Source: Rhodococcus phenolicus
Lineage (GTDB): Bacteria > Actinomycetota > Actinomycetes > Mycobacteriales > Mycobacteriaceae
Direction: 5' to 3'
Assembly (NCBI RefSeq): GCF_001646785.1
Contig: NZ_LRRH01000035.1
Span: 1 to 64,000, forward strand
DNA: 64,000 nucleotides
Each line of letters begins with the position of its first letter. Within the stretch, counting starts at the first letter, position 1. The notes under the pieces were generated by a model that did not search any database, had not been told where the DNA came from, and saw only the letters and a program-made list of their open reading frames with translations. Positions 24,446 through 31,909 of the stretch are shown here, one piece after another. The position numbers were made by a program, and so were the translations under genes.

Positions 24446-25627
24446 ATGAAGGCCGTCACATGGCAGGGCAAGCGCAAGGTCGAGGTGGACACCGTGCCGG
24501 ATCCTCGGATCGAGGAGCCGACCGACGCCGTCATCCGCGTCACCACCACCAACATCTGCGGTTCGGATCTGCATCTGTACGAGGTGCTCGGAGCGTTCAT
24601 GACCCCGGGTGACATCCTCGGGCACGAACCGATGGGGATCGTCGAGGAAGTCGGCAGCGAGGTGACGAACCTGAAGGCCGGTGACCGGGTGGTGATCCCG
24701 TTCCAGGTCTCGTGCGGTGGTTGCTTCATGTGTGGGCACGGCCTGTTCTCGCAGTGCGAGACCACCCAGGTGCGCGAATACGGCAGCGGCGCAGCGCTGT
24801 TCGGATACTCCAAGTTGTACGGCAGCGTGCCCGGCGGGCAGGCGGAATATCTGCGGGTGCCGCACGCGCAGTCCACGCACATCGCGGTCCCGGAGGGCCC
24901 GCCCGATTCCCGGTTCGTGTACCTGTCCGATGTCCTGCCGACCGCATGGCAGGCCGTCGAATACGCCGACATCCCCGAGGGCGGCACGGTCGCGGTTATC
25001 GGCCTGGGGCCGATCGGCGACATGTCCGCGCGGATCGCGCAACACCGCGGCGCTCGCGTGATCGGCGTGGATCTCGTTCCGGAGCGGCTGGCGCGAGCCG
25101 AGGCCAGAGGGATCGAGACGATCGACCTGAGCGCGACCGACGGCCCGCTCGGCGATCGGATCCGCGACCTCACCGACGGGCGCGGTACCGACTCCGTGAT
25201 CGACGCGGTGGGTATGGAAGCGCACGGCAGCCCCGTCGCGAAATTCGCCCAGACCGCCGCCGGTCTGCTGCCGTCGGCGGTCGCCGAACCGTTGATGCAG
25301 AAGGCGGGCGTCGACCGCCTCGCCGCGCTCTACAGCGCGATCGACGTGGTGCGACGAGGCGGGACCGTCTCGCTCAGCGGTGTGTACGGCGGCGCGGCCG
25401 ACCCCATGCCGATGCTGACCATGTTCGACAAGCAGATCACACTGCGCATGGGGCAGGCGAACGTCAATCGCTGGGTGCCGGAGATCATCCCGTTGCTCAC
25501 CGACGACGATCCGCTCGGCGTCGACACCTTCGCCACGCATCGGCTCCCGCTGTCGGAGGCTCCCCACGCGTACGACATCTTCCAGCGCAAGGCGGACGGC
25601 GCCGTGAAGATCCTTCTGGAACCCTGA
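24446..25627 (+). CDS. zinc-dependent alcohol dehydrogenase, FdhA-like
   Basis: Protein of 393 aa of the medium-chain dehydrogenase superfamily. Catalytic zinc ligands: NICGSDLHLY, GHEPMG. Structural zinc Cys cluster: SCGGCFMCGHGLFSQCE. The cofactor-binding motif is AVIGLGPIGDMSARIA. The length and the KPMPMLTMFDKQ-like C-terminal part (here PMPMLTMFDKQITLRMG) resemble glutathione-independent formaldehyde dehydrogenase-like enzymes, but the substrate is uncertain. ATG 24446 follows GAAGGA. Upstream GTTT, 16 bases, CGGTAA is too weak to call a SigF promoter. It converges on a DUF2231 gene. Confidence 0.87.
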   Translation: MKAVTWQGKRKVEVDTVPDPRIEEPTDAVIRVTTTNICGSDLHLYEVLGAFMTPGDILGHEPMGIVEEVGSEVTNLKAGDRVVIPFQVSCGGCFMCGHGLFSQCETTQVREYGSGAALFGYSKLYGSVPGGQAEYLRVPHAQSTHIAVPEGPPDSRFVYLSDVLPTAWQAVEYADIPEGGTVAVIGLGPIGDMSARIAQHRGARVIGVDLVPERLARAEARGIETIDLSATDGPLGDRIRDLTDGRGTDSVIDAVGMEAHGSPVAKFAQTAAGLLPSAVAEPLMQKAGVDRLAALYSAIDVVRRGGTVSLSGVYGGAADPMPMLTMFDKQITLRMGQANVNRWVPEIIPLLTDDDPLGVDTFATHRLPLSEAPHAYDIFQRKADGAVKILLEP

Positions 25628-25645
25628 TCGACCGGACCGCCGGCG

Positions 25646-26269
25646 TCACCGATCCGCCGGCGCGACCGGCTCTGCGAGCACCGGATCGTAGGCGGGGCCG
25701 TTCGCGTCGGCATCGTGCGTCTGCGCACGCGGTGACACTCCCGCACCGAGTGCATATGCCAGGTGGCCGCCGAGCGTCCCTCCGACTCCGATCAACCCGA
25801 GTCCGGCCAGGCTGAGCGCGACCGCGGGCCCCGACGATTCGGGTACGCATCGCCGACGGCGGAAGGACGCGGCCGTCAGCGCGATCCCGGCGGCATTGGT
25901 CACCGCGTGGATCAGGCCGACGCGCCGCTGGATCGTGGTGCAACGAGACCAGTCGGACCACCCGGTGAGCAGCGTCGGCGCGGCGGCGGCAAGGCCCACC
26001 CCGAGAAGCCGCCGCGCTGCGTCCGGGCGGCGGAAGACCAGATCGAAGACCGCCGCCGACGACCACGCGCCGATCGGGACCGCCACCAGCGCGGGGTGCA
26101 GCGGGTGCCCGAGGAACTCCCCGCGCAACACGGCCCCGGCCGGGCCGTCGGCGATCGGGCGCACGAGTCCGCGGACCACCGTGGCAGGCCGGTCGAGCCA
26201 GGACGCCGACTCGGTGCTTTCGAGCAGCCGGGCGACGGGAGAGGACGAGTTCGGAGTCTGTGTGGACAT
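25646..26269 (-). CDS. DUF2231 membrane protein
   Basis: Protein of 207 aa with four predicted membrane segments. The block RGEFLGHPLHPALVAVPIGAWSS carries the GHPxHP motif of DUF2231, and WSDWSRCTTIQRRVGLIHAVTN is the second conserved block; such proteins may bind heme or Fe-S through conserved His. The ATG at 26269 lies nine bases after the GGGTAC element of an excellent SigF-type promoter, so the mRNA is probably leaderless. It lies downstream of the LexA-like gene, but has this promoter of its own. Confidence 0.85.
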   Translation of the reverse strand: MSTQTPNSSSPVARLLESTESASWLDRPATVVRGLVRPIADGPAGAVLRGEFLGHPLHPALVAVPIGAWSSAAVFDLVFRRPDAARRLLGVGLAAAAPTLLTGWSDWSRCTTIQRRVGLIHAVTNAAGIALTAASFRRRRCVPESSGPAVALSLAGLGLIGVGGTLGGHLAYALGAGVSPRAQTHDADANGPAYDPVLAEPVAPADR

Positions 26270-26278
26270 GTCCGTCGC

Positions 26279-26304
26279 GTACCCCGCCGCTCACCGGCGG
26301 AAAC
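26279..26304 (-). promoter_or_regulatory. SigF-type promoter of DUF2231 gene
   Basis: On the minus strand GTTT (26304-26301), 16 bases, GGGTAC (26284-26279), nine bases from the ATG. Confidence 0.8.
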
Positions 26305-26363
26305 GCGGCAACCCGGCGCCTCGACGACGGCCGGACCTCGCCGCGCCGCGCCGGGCAGAGCGG

Positions 26364-27023
26364 TCAGATCCGCCGCATCACCGACACCACCTTGCCCAGC
26401 ACCACGGCTGCGTCGCCGTCGAGCACCGGATATGCCGGGTTCCGCGGCTCGAGCCGGACGTGCCCGTCGCGCCGGCGCAGCACCTTGACGGTGGCCTCGC
26501 CGTCGATCATCGCGGCCACGATCTCACCCGAATGGGCCTCGCTCTGCTGCCGCACCACCACGACGTCACCGTCGCAGATCGCCGCGTCGATCATCGAATC
26601 GCCCCGCACCCGCAGGCCGAACACCGTGCCGGAACCGACGAGCTCGCGCGGAAGCGCCAGAACGCCCTCGGCGTGCTGCTCGGCGAGAATCGGTACGCCG
26701 GCCGCAATGTCGCCGACGACCGGAACCGGGACCGTCCCGTCGGACCCCGAAGGCGACGCCGCGGCGAGGAACGGGCGCACATCCAGCTGCCGCGCCACCG
26801 CCGAACCGCGACGGAGGAACCCCTTGTCCTCGAGGCTGCGCAGATGGCTGGACACCGACGACGTCGACCGCAGGCCCACCGCGTCCCCGATCTGCCGGGT
26901 GCTCGGCGCACATCCGTTGGCGGCCGCCCAGTCCCGGATCACCGCCAGGATCTGCTGCTGCCGCAGCGGCAGGGCCGAGGCGTCGAGGCCGCCGAACATG
27001 TCGAGATCGTCGTAATCGGTCAC
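26364..27023 (-). CDS. LexA-like repressor (S24 family)
   Basis: Protein of 219 aa. N-terminal winged helix (about 18-85): LPLRQQQILAVIRDWAAANG, APSTRQIGDAVGLRSTSSV. C-terminal S24 peptidase: Ala-Gly cleavage site in GDIAAGVPI, nucleophile Ser in RGDSMIDAAICDGD, and general-base Lys in GEATVKVL. All self-cleavage residues are present. The recognition region differs from the housekeeping LexA of mycobacteria (YPPSIREIGDAVGL), so it may be a second LexA. The GTG start at 27023 lies 43 bases after an aldo/keto reductase gene, perhaps in one operon. No GAAC-N4-GTTC SOS box was seen nearby. Confidence 0.85.
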   Translation of the reverse strand: MTDYDDLDMFGGLDASALPLRQQQILAVIRDWAAANGCAPSTRQIGDAVGLRSTSSVSSHLRSLEDKGFLRRGSAVARQLDVRPFLAAASPSGSDGTVPVPVVGDIAAGVPILAEQHAEGVLALPRELVGSGTVFGLRVRGDSMIDAAICDGDVVVVRQQSEAHSGEIVAAMIDGEATVKVLRRRDGHVRLEPRNPAYPVLDGDAAVVLGKVVSVMRRI

Positions 27024-27066
27024 CCGGCGAATCGTAGTCGCGTGTGCGGACCGATCCGCCGGCCCG

Positions 27067-27918
27067 TCACCCCACGTCGAAGGTCGCGGGGTCGCCGCCG
27101 AGCCGGTTCGCGGTGTCCAGTGCCGCGATGGCGTCGAGGTCGGCGGCGGCGAGCTCGAAGTCGAACACGTCGAGGTTCTGCCGGATCCGGTGCGGGGTCA
27201 CCGACTTCGGGATCGCCACGTTGCCGATCTGCAGATGCCACCGGAGTACCACCTGTGCGGGCGTGCGTTCGTGCTCGTGCGCGATGCGGGTGAGCGTCGG
27301 ATCGTCGAGCAGGCCCTGCCCCTGACCCAAAGGTGACCACGCCTCCGTGACCAGGCCCAGTTTCTCGTGCACCGCCCTCAGTTCGGCCTGCGCGAAATCT
27401 GGATGCAGCTCGATCTGGTTGAGCACCGGGACCACGCCCGTGTCGTCGATGATCGTGCGCAGCTGCTCGGGTTCGAAATTGGACACACCGATCGAGCGTG
27501 CACGGCCGTCGGCCTTCAATTCGGTGAACGCCTGCCAGATCGTGCGGTAGTCCTCGCGCATGGGCCGCGGCCAGTGGATCAGGTACAGATCGACGTAGTC
27601 GAGTCCGAGGCGGTCCAGTGACGCGTCGAACTCGGTGAACACGCGGTCCCGGGTCCAGGGGCGATCTGCGCTGTTCCACAGCTTGGTGGTGACGAACAAT
27701 TCGTCGCGGGGCACTCCGGCAGATGCGATCGCCCTGCCGGTACCGGACTCGTTCCCGTAGATCGCAGCGGTGTCGATACTGCGATAACCGATGGTCAGAG
27801 CACTGGTGACCGCGGTGAATGCCTCGTCGTCGGGTACCTGCCACACCCCGAACCCGATCCGGGGAATCGAGTTCCCGTCGTTGAGCATCACATTCGGTAC
27901 CGAATTCGCGGAAGTCAT
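27067..27918 (-). CDS. aldo/keto reductase
   Basis: Protein of 283 aa with the NADPH-dependent TIM-barrel aldo/keto reductase signature: SIDTAAIYGNESGTG with catalytic Asp and Tyr, FVTTKLWN with Lys, DLYLIHWPRP with His, and SIGVSNFEPEQL and IPKSVTPHRIRQN for cofactor binding. It likely reduces aldehydes or ketones, such as methylglyoxal or 2,5-diketogluconate-like substrates. ATG 27918 is chosen by alignment with family starts. It diverges from a SigF-controlled membrane protein gene; its own promoter is not clear. Confidence 0.92.
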   Translation of the reverse strand: MTSANSVPNVMLNDGNSIPRIGFGVWQVPDDEAFTAVTSALTIGYRSIDTAAIYGNESGTGRAIASAGVPRDELFVTTKLWNSADRPWTRDRVFTEFDASLDRLGLDYVDLYLIHWPRPMREDYRTIWQAFTELKADGRARSIGVSNFEPEQLRTIIDDTGVVPVLNQIELHPDFAQAELRAVHEKLGLVTEAWSPLGQGQGLLDDPTLTRIAHEHERTPAQVVLRWHLQIGNVAIPKSVTPHRIRQNLDVFDFELAAADLDAIAALDTANRLGGDPATFDVG

Positions 27919-27964
27919 GCCCGAACCAACGATCGGACCCGGAATCTTGTTCCGCGCCCGCCCG

Positions 27965-27990
27965 GTTTCGGCCGGGGTGTGATCGGGTAT
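27965..27990 (+). promoter_or_regulatory. SigF-type promoter
   Basis: GTTT (27965-27968), 16 bases, GGGTAT (27985-27990), eight bases before ATG 27999. It is a perfect match and predicts a leaderless mRNA. Confidence 0.8.
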
Positions 27991-27998
27991 CCACCCGT

Positions 27999-28265
27999 AT
28001 GGCGAATACAACGAATCGCGGTGGCTCCACGACGGGAACCCGGCTCGCGGGCTGGGTCGGCTATGCGTGCGTCCTGGCGGGTATCGCCGCGATAGCTCTG
28101 GTCCTGACCGCCGCCGGTGGCGGTTTCGAAGGCTGGACGGCTGTCGGAACGGTCGTTGCCGTTGCCCTGATCGTCGTGGGCGCGGTCATGATCGTGCTCA
28201 ATTTCCGGCGTCGTCGGCTCGGCGGTTCCGGTGGCACCTCCACCCACGAGCCCGGGGTCCTGTAG
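27999..28265 (+). CDS. small two-span membrane protein, stress-regulated
   Basis: Protein of 88 aa with two membrane segments (residues 19-41, AGWVGYACVLAGIAAIALVL, and 47-68, AVGTVVAVALIVVGAVMIVL) and a basic RRRR stop segment. It shares a GW/AW-x-GY start, spacing and helix pattern with the product at 32591, so the two are paralogues. No known family is recognised. Its SigF-type promoter has the -10 eight bases from the ATG. The gene is followed after two bases by a methyltransferase gene, so they are likely co-transcribed. Confidence 0.75.
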   Translation: MANTTNRGGSTTGTRLAGWVGYACVLAGIAAIALVLTAAGGGFEGWTAVGTVVAVALIVVGAVMIVLNFRRRRLGGSGGTSTHEPGVL

Positions 28266-28267
28266 CC

Positions 28268-28948
28268 GTGCGGGCGGATCTGCTGTGGAGAATGCCGGGC
28301 GTGTACCGGCCGCAAGAGGATTCACGGCTGCTCGCGCACGCGTACGGATGCGCCGGTGTGCCCCCGGACGCGAAGGTCCTCGACTTCTGCACCGGCACCG
28401 GAATCCTCGCGGTCACTGCGGCGGAAGCCGGTGCGAAATCGGTTACCGCGCTTGACATCGCACCGCGTGCCGTGCTCACCGCCCGGCTCAACGCGTGGTC
28501 GCGCCGGCTGCCCATCCGGGCGCTCCGCGGTGACCTCGGTGTAGCCCGGGGGCTCGCGCCGTTCGACGTCATCGTGTCGAACCCGCCCTACGTGCCCGCC
28601 CCGACCGGGGCGCGGGACCCCCGGTGGGACGCCGGACCCGACGGTCGCGCCGTCGTCGATCCGCTGTGCCGTGAAATCCCGAACCTGTTGCGGCCCGGAG
28701 GCTTCGCACTCATCGTGCATTCCGAGTTCACGGGCGTGGACACCACGCTCGACATGCTGCGCGAGGGCGGTGTGAAAGCCACCGTGGTCGCGCGGGAGCG
28801 CATCCCCTTCGGTCCCGTGATGCGGGGCCGTACCGGCTATCTCATGGAACGTCGAACCGAATCTCCGGCAGTCGCATTCGATTCGTGCGCCGGGAACGAG
28901 ACCGAGGAAGTGGTGGTGATCCGTGCCGACCGACCGGAATTCCGGTGA
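28268..28948 (+). CDS. HemK/PrmC-like class I methyltransferase
   Basis: Protein of 226 aa. SAM-binding motif I is VLDFCTGTGILAVTAAEAG, motif IV is DVIVSNPPYVPAP, the NPPY signature of enzymes that methylate glutamine side chains or exocyclic amines. Like HemK2/Mtq2 it lacks the N-terminal helical domain of PrmC, so its target may not be the release factor. The GTG start at 28268 lies two bases after the upstream stop, and its 3' end overlaps the CDGSH gene by 26 bases, so all three genes are probably one unit. Confidence 0.87.
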   Translation: MRADLLWRMPGVYRPQEDSRLLAHAYGCAGVPPDAKVLDFCTGTGILAVTAAEAGAKSVTALDIAPRAVLTARLNAWSRRLPIRALRGDLGVARGLAPFDVIVSNPPYVPAPTGARDPRWDAGPDGRAVVDPLCREIPNLLRPGGFALIVHSEFTGVDTTLDMLREGGVKATVVARERIPFGPVMRGRTGYLMERRTESPAVAFDSCAGNETEEVVVIRADRPEFR

Positions 28949-29192
28949 CACCCGTGCTGAGGGTGACACCCGTGTGGACCCACTCGTCGACACCTGCACA
29001 GACGCACGGACCGTCCGGCTGGTGCCGGGCGGTCCGATGCTCGTCGAGGGGCCGGTGCGGATTGTGGGTGAGGACGGGGCGGAAGTGACGTCCGATCGTT
29101 TCGTCGTCGCCGTGTGCCGATGTCATCGCAGCGGGATCTATCCGTTGTGCGACACGAGTCACCGCCGGGGCGCGCGTACGCCCCGGCGGTGA
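28923..29192 (+). CDS. CDGSH-type iron-sulfur protein
   Basis: Protein of 89 aa. The C-terminal motif CRCHRSGIYPLCDTSH has the C-x-C-x2-S-x3-P-x-C-D-x-x-H pattern that binds one 2Fe-2S cluster through three Cys and one His; the usual CDGSH is CDTSH here. It is probably a redox or cluster-transfer protein in the cytosol. It overlaps the methyltransferase gene by 26 bases. The diiron-type redox enzyme encoded 0.75 kb away often accompanies this pair in Rhodococcus, as I recall. Confidence 0.85.
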   Translation: MPTDRNSGDTRAEGDTRVDPLVDTCTDARTVRLVPGGPMLVEGPVRIVGEDGAEVTSDRFVVAVCRCHRSGIYPLCDTSHRRGARTPRR

Positions 29193-29198
29193 GCGGCG

Positions 29199-29354
29199 TC
29201 AGTACCAGTGCCTGCGGCCACCGATGGCCCGTCCGGTGGCGCCGAGCAGTGCGAGGATGACGCCCACCACGAGAAGGATGATGCCGAGTGTCCACAGAAT
29301 CGAGATCCCGGTCAGGAATCCGACCACGAGAAGGATCAAGCCGAGGATGATCAT
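29199..29354 (-). CDS. DUF6131 small membrane protein
   Basis: Protein of 51 aa with two hydrophobic helices (MIILGLILLVVGFLTGI, LWTLGIILLVVGVILALLG) and a conserved tail GRAIGGRRHWY, the pattern of DUF6131. Function is unknown. ATG 29354 is the natural start; longer in-frame starts have no conservation. Two SigF-type promoters in the same orientation lie upstream (29412-29437 and 29488-29513). It converges on the CDGSH gene, ending 6 bases after it. Confidence 0.85.
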   Translation of the reverse strand: MIILGLILLVVGFLTGISILWTLGIILLVVGVILALLGATGRAIGGRRHWY

Positions 29355-29411
29355 GTTCGTCACCTTGCTGTCGGTGCCCGTGCTCCGTATCGGCTCGGGC
29401 GATGGAAGGTG

Positions 29412-29437
29412 ATACCCCTCGCCGTGGCATTCCAAAC
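29412..29437 (-). promoter_or_regulatory. SigF-type promoter of DUF6131 gene (proximal)
   Basis: On the minus strand GTTT (29437-29434), 16 bases, GGGTAT (29417-29412). Perfect match, 57 bases before the start. Confidence 0.8.
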
Positions 29438-29487
29438 CGACCGGAAGCTCGGATTCCTCGTTCCCCGGACCGGTCCAAACTTGCCGG

Positions 29488-29513
29488 ATACCCGTTCCCG
29501 CAGCGCAATACAC
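29488..29513 (-). promoter_or_regulatory. SigF-type promoter of DUF6131 gene (distal)
   Basis: On the minus strand GTGT (29513-29510), 16 bases, GGGTAT (29493-29488). A second copy 76 bases further upstream in the same direction. Confidence 0.6.
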
Positions 29514-29553
29514 CGGTGTGGCGGAACCCGCCGGAGGGTGGCATGGTCGAAGC

Positions 29554-29934
29554 ATGCCTACTTCGGAGAATCCCGGGGCGAGCGTCCCCGGCGAGTACAG
29601 CGTCGACGACGAAGACCAGTTGCAGCCCGAGGACACCCTCATCGATCGCGGGGTCGACGACGTTCTGGACGAAGGGATCTCACCACCCGAGCGCCCCCTC
29701 GCCCTCGAACCGCACGACGACCTCGATTCCCGTCTCGCGGAGGAAGAACCGGACGTCGGCCCCGGTGGCGCCGACACCAGCCGAGCGGGACGCCTCGTCG
29801 CGCCGGACGAGGGAACGGGGGAGGACACCGAACCCGAACTCCTCGCCGAGGACGTCGGAATCGACGGTGCCGGCGCCGGAGCCGAGGAAGCGGCCGTCCA
29901 CGTGGTCGACGAGGACGACATCGACAGGGGCTGA
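29554..29934 (+). CDS. DUF5709 family acidic protein
   Basis: Protein of 126 aa, strongly acidic and probably disordered. The blocks EYSVDDEDQLQPEDTLIDRG, DDVLDEGISPPERP, RAGRLVAPDEGTGEDTE and AEEAAVHVVDED match DUF5709 of actinobacteria, of unknown function. The ATG at 29554 lacks a good Shine-Dalgarno. No correctly spaced SigF-type promoter was found on this strand. It converges on the iron-containing redox enzyme gene, ending 7 bases before it. Confidence 0.85.
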   Translation: MPTSENPGASVPGEYSVDDEDQLQPEDTLIDRGVDDVLDEGISPPERPLALEPHDDLDSRLAEEEPDVGPGGADTSRAGRLVAPDEGTGEDTEPELLAEDVGIDGAGAGAEEAAVHVVDEDDIDRG

Positions 29935-29941
29935 GCGGGGC

Positions 29942-30940
29942 TCAGCTCGCCCCGGCCGGCTCGAGCAGCGACGACTCGTCCCGGGACCACCGGTCGAGCA
30001 GGTGGCTGCCGAGCCGGCCCTCGAGGAACTCGATGGCCTCGGCTCCGAACACCACATCGCGCGCCGCATCCGGTTCACGCTCGAGCAGGTCTCCCACGAC
30101 GTCGTGCCTCAACACCAGTTCGTGCACCGCGTCCGCCTCGACGTGCTCGGTGTAGAAGCGCACACACGCCGGGTCGGCATCCAGTCGCTCCAGTGCCTGC
30201 ACCATCCGGCGTGCACTCGGGCCGGTGGTCATCTCGGCGGCTGCGAACTGACCGACGAGCATGCCGATCCGGGACCGGTGCAGCGCGCACATCGACATGA
30301 AGTTCACCGGGGCAAGGGTGAGCGCGGGCGCACGGTCGAGATATCCCAGATACGTGTCGTCCAGGCCGGCCGCGACCATCAGATCGGCGAAGAGCTGCGC
30401 GTGCACACGATCGGCGCGCCCTCCGCCGTACTCGTCGAACTCGACGGCCACCAGCGTGGCCTTGGCCCGGCCGGTGAGCCGAGGAATTGCCCACGCCTGC
30501 GGATCGGCCTCCTTGAGCTGGTAGATGGACCGGTGCACGAAATACTCGCGCAGCTGCGGCCACGTTCCCTGATCGGCCAGGTGATGGGACACGCTCCACG
30601 CGTCGCGCGGCTCACGGCACACCGCATCGAAGGTCGCGTCGACATCAGTGCCTGCCGGGACATCGATGTGCAGGCGGTCCAGGAACGACCGCTCGAGCGC
30701 TGCACGCACGCCGAGGGGACCCGGCGCCCACTCCCAGCCGGGATCTACGCCCGGGAATCCGCGGTAGTGCAGTTCGTAGAGCACTGTCAGTGCCAGCTGC
30801 ACGTCGTCTCCGTAGGGGTCCGCGTCCACGGAAGGCCGCGGCCACGGCGAATCGTCGGGCGTCCCGCACAGGCGGGTGATCACGGCATCGGATATCGGCC
30901 CGCGCGGCCGCGGCAGCGGGGCGGAAGCAGGTACACGCAT
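29942..30940 (-). CDS. iron-containing redox enzyme family protein (heme-oxygenase-like fold)
   Basis: Protein of 332 aa, all helical by composition. Likely metal-ligand positions are visible in VAVEFDEYGGGRADRVHAQLF (Glu, Asp, His) and RFYTEHVEADAVHELVLRHDVV (His, Glu, Asp, His), typical of heme-oxygenase-like diiron oxygenases. The substrate is unknown. The ATG at 30940 lies nine bases after the -10 of an excellent SigF-type promoter, so the mRNA is probably leaderless. It is divergent from an SDR gene with the same promoter arrangement. Confidence 0.8.
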   Translation of the reverse strand: MRVPASAPLPRPRGPISDAVITRLCGTPDDSPWPRPSVDADPYGDDVQLALTVLYELHYRGFPGVDPGWEWAPGPLGVRAALERSFLDRLHIDVPAGTDVDATFDAVCREPRDAWSVSHHLADQGTWPQLREYFVHRSIYQLKEADPQAWAIPRLTGRAKATLVAVEFDEYGGGRADRVHAQLFADLMVAAGLDDTYLGYLDRAPALTLAPVNFMSMCALHRSRIGMLVGQFAAAEMTTGPSARRMVQALERLDADPACVRFYTEHVEADAVHELVLRHDVVGDLLEREPDAARDVVFGAEAIEFLEGRLGSHLLDRWSRDESSLLEPAGAS

Positions 30941-30949
30941 GGCCGGTGG

Positions 30950-30975
30950 ATACCCGGAGCGTGAGAGAAGGAAAC
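30950..30975 (-). promoter_or_regulatory. SigF-type promoter of redox enzyme gene
   Basis: On the minus strand GTTT (30975-30972), 16 bases, GGGTAT (30955-30950), nine bases from the ATG. Back to back with the plus-strand promoter at 30981. Confidence 0.8.
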
Positions 30976-30980
30976 CGGGG

Positions 30981-31005
30981 GTGTGAACCGCGCAGCGGCG
31001 GGTAT
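30981..31005 (+). promoter_or_regulatory. SigF-type promoter of SDR gene
   Basis: GTGT (30981-30984), 15 bases, GGGTAT (31000-31005), nine bases before ATG 31015. Confidence 0.75.
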
Positions 31006-31014
31006 CCGCCGGTC

Positions 31015-31881
31015 ATGAGCACCGATGACCAGGAACACGTCCATCCCCCGCACACCATCGACTACCCCGGCGAAACCGCCGACATGGCCGATGCGCCCCA
31101 GGACGAGATGCGCGGATATCGCGGTCGCGGACTGCTCGACGGCCGCAAGGCGCTGATCACCGGCGGGGACTCGGGTATCGGCCGGGCGGTCGCGGTCGCG
31201 TTCGCCAAGGAAGGCGCGGACGTCGCCATCGCGTACCTGGAGGAGGACCGGGACGCAGAGCACACGGCGGAGCTGGTACGGCACGAAGGGCGTGACTGCC
31301 ACCTGTTCCGGGGGGATCTCGCCGATCCGGGGCACTGCCGGAGGGTGGTTGCCGAGGCGGCCGACCGGCTCGGTGGCCTGCAGATCCTGGTGAACAACGT
31401 GGCCTACCAGAAGCCGGTCGACGACTTCGCCGATCTCGACGAAGCGCAGTGGCGCCGCACGTTCGCGGTGAACATCGACAGCTTCTACCACGTCACGCAT
31501 GCCGCGCTCGAACATCTGCCGCCGGGGTCGTCGATCATCAACACGTCCTCGATCAACGGGTTGCGCGGCAACAAGACCCTCATCGACTACGCCGCCACCA
31601 AGGGGGCCGTCCTGGCGCTGACGTATTCGCTCGCACAGTCGTTGCAGGAGAGAGGGATTCGAGTCAACTGTGTGGCGCCGGGGCCGGTGTGGACCCCGCT
31701 GATCCCCGCAACCATGGACGAGGAGAAGGTCGCCGACTTCGGAAAGCAGGCGCCCTACGGCCGTGCGGCGCAGCCCGACGAGATCGCACCGTCCTACGTG
31801 TTCTTCGCCTCCAACACGATGTCGTCGTACTACAGCGGCGAGGTGCTGGCGCCGATCGGGGGCGAGACGCTGCCGGGTTGA
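31015..31881 (+). CDS. SDR family oxidoreductase, general stress protein 39 type
   Basis: Protein of 288 aa. NAD(P)-binding motif ALITGGDSGIGRAVAVAFAKEG, NNVAYQ motif, catalytic Ser in NTSSINGLRGN, and Tyr/Lys in YAATKGAVLALT. The N-terminal extension (YPGETADMADAP, YRGRGLLDGRKALI) is typical of YdaD/YghA-type general stress SDRs, of unknown substrate. The ATG is nine bases from a SigF-type -10, predicting a leaderless transcript. The Bacillus homologue is also SigB-dependent, which fits the proposed control. Confidence 0.92.
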   Translation: MSTDDQEHVHPPHTIDYPGETADMADAPQDEMRGYRGRGLLDGRKALITGGDSGIGRAVAVAFAKEGADVAIAYLEEDRDAEHTAELVRHEGRDCHLFRGDLADPGHCRRVVAEAADRLGGLQILVNNVAYQKPVDDFADLDEAQWRRTFAVNIDSFYHVTHAALEHLPPGSSIINTSSINGLRGNKTLIDYAATKGAVLALTYSLAQSLQERGIRVNCVAPGPVWTPLIPATMDEEKVADFGKQAPYGRAAQPDEIAPSYVFFASNTMSSYYSGEVLAPIGGETLPG

Positions 31882-31909
31882 CCGGATGCCGACCGCGGTG
31901 CGGGCGGCA

